A stretch of 64,000 nucleotides of DNA from Flammeovirga sp. SJP92 (GTDB lineage Bacteria; Bacteroidota; Bacteroidia; Cytophagales; Flammeovirgaceae). Below the pieces are notes generated by a model. The model made no database searches. It saw nothing but the letters and a program-made list of their open reading frames with translations, and was not told the DNA's origin. The stretch covers positions 45,790 through 109,789 of the forward strand of contig NZ_LQAQ01000012.1 of NCBI RefSeq assembly GCF_001583495.1, given 5' to 3'. The position numbers and the translations under genes were made by a program. The first letter of the stretch is position 1; each line of letters begins with the position of its first letter. Positions 63,958 to 64,000 of the stretch are shown here, piece after piece.

Positions 63958-64000
63958 TGGCGCCGACTTACTCTCCCGGGGGTTAACCCAGTACCATCAG
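63958..64000 (-). rRNA. rrf: 5S ribosomal RNA, 3' part, cut by the window edge
   Basis: On the minus strand the last bases read GATGGTACTGGGTTAACCCC, then CGGGAGAGTAAGTCGGCGCC, the familiar 3' end of bacterial 5S rRNA. The 5' two-thirds and the 23S and 16S genes lie beyond the right end of the window. The position of the 3' end is approximate. Confidence 0.93.

Overview
The window is a stretch of AT-rich chromosome from a Bacteroidota bacterium, most likely a marine member of Cytophagia near Flammeovirga. The family call is an inference and was not tested by a search. Evidence for the phylum: a fused lpxC-fabZ gene, DUF4293 and DUF5687 proteins, several lipoproteins and porin-like proteins of Bacteroidota type, a two-component-type propeller fused to a SpoIIE phosphatase, and promoters of the TTTG-N19/20-TAnnTTTG type. 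Nearly all genes are housekeeping or core physiology. I see no prophage, transposase, CRISPR array or defence island.

Layout. 0-2.3 kb: a TMEM43-like membrane protein, a small secreted Ser/Lys-rich protein, and the signal recognition particle RNA with its promoter. 2.4-12.3 kb: an SNF2 helicase, a DUF4230 protein, a large propeller/Y_Y_Y/SpoIIE sensor phosphatase and three small or exported proteins. 12.3-19.5 kb: an L,D-transpeptidase lipoprotein, two SDF-type symporters (one fused to a periplasmic solute-binding domain), a small lipoprotein and an orphan ABC ATPase. 19.7-22.5 kb: a uxaC plus hexuronate transporter pair. 22.6-27.5 kb: the lipid A block HD hydrolase - lpxD - lpxC/fabZ - lpxA. 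27.7-41.2 kb: outer membrane proteins, proS, a PglD-like acetyltransferase, a radical SAM protein, a PagL-like deacylase, rpsT, serS, a TauE permease, a Na/Pi cotransporter and an RsmI-like methyltransferase. 41.4-42 kb: two tandem tRNA-like genes. 42-51.3 kb: an M28 peptidase, a four-repeat helix-hairpin-helix protein, a glucosaminidase, glyS, cstA and two tandem neurotransmitter:sodium symporters. 52-56 kb: an isolated seven-gene part of the S10 ribosomal operon. 56.3-63.4 kb: a TRAP solute-binding lipoprotein, DUF4293, rpiB, an ACT-like protein, an LpxL-type acyltransferase and a DUF5687 ABC exporter. The right edge cuts the 3' end of a 5S rRNA gene on the minus strand, so an rRNA operon continues beyond it.

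The least ordinary feature is the tRNA-like pair at 41.57-41.93 kb. It has its own promoter and terminator. The acceptor stem, D-arm and T-arm are intact and tRNA-like, but about 85 bases lie between the anticodon stem and the T stem, so the element is twice the length of a tRNA. It is either a class II tRNA with an enormous variable arm, a tRNA interrupted by an unknown small insert, or a repurposed tRNA-like RNA. Also unusual are the S10 operon fragment, which lacks rpsJ upstream and rplP onward downstream, and the divergent symporter fused to a binding protein.
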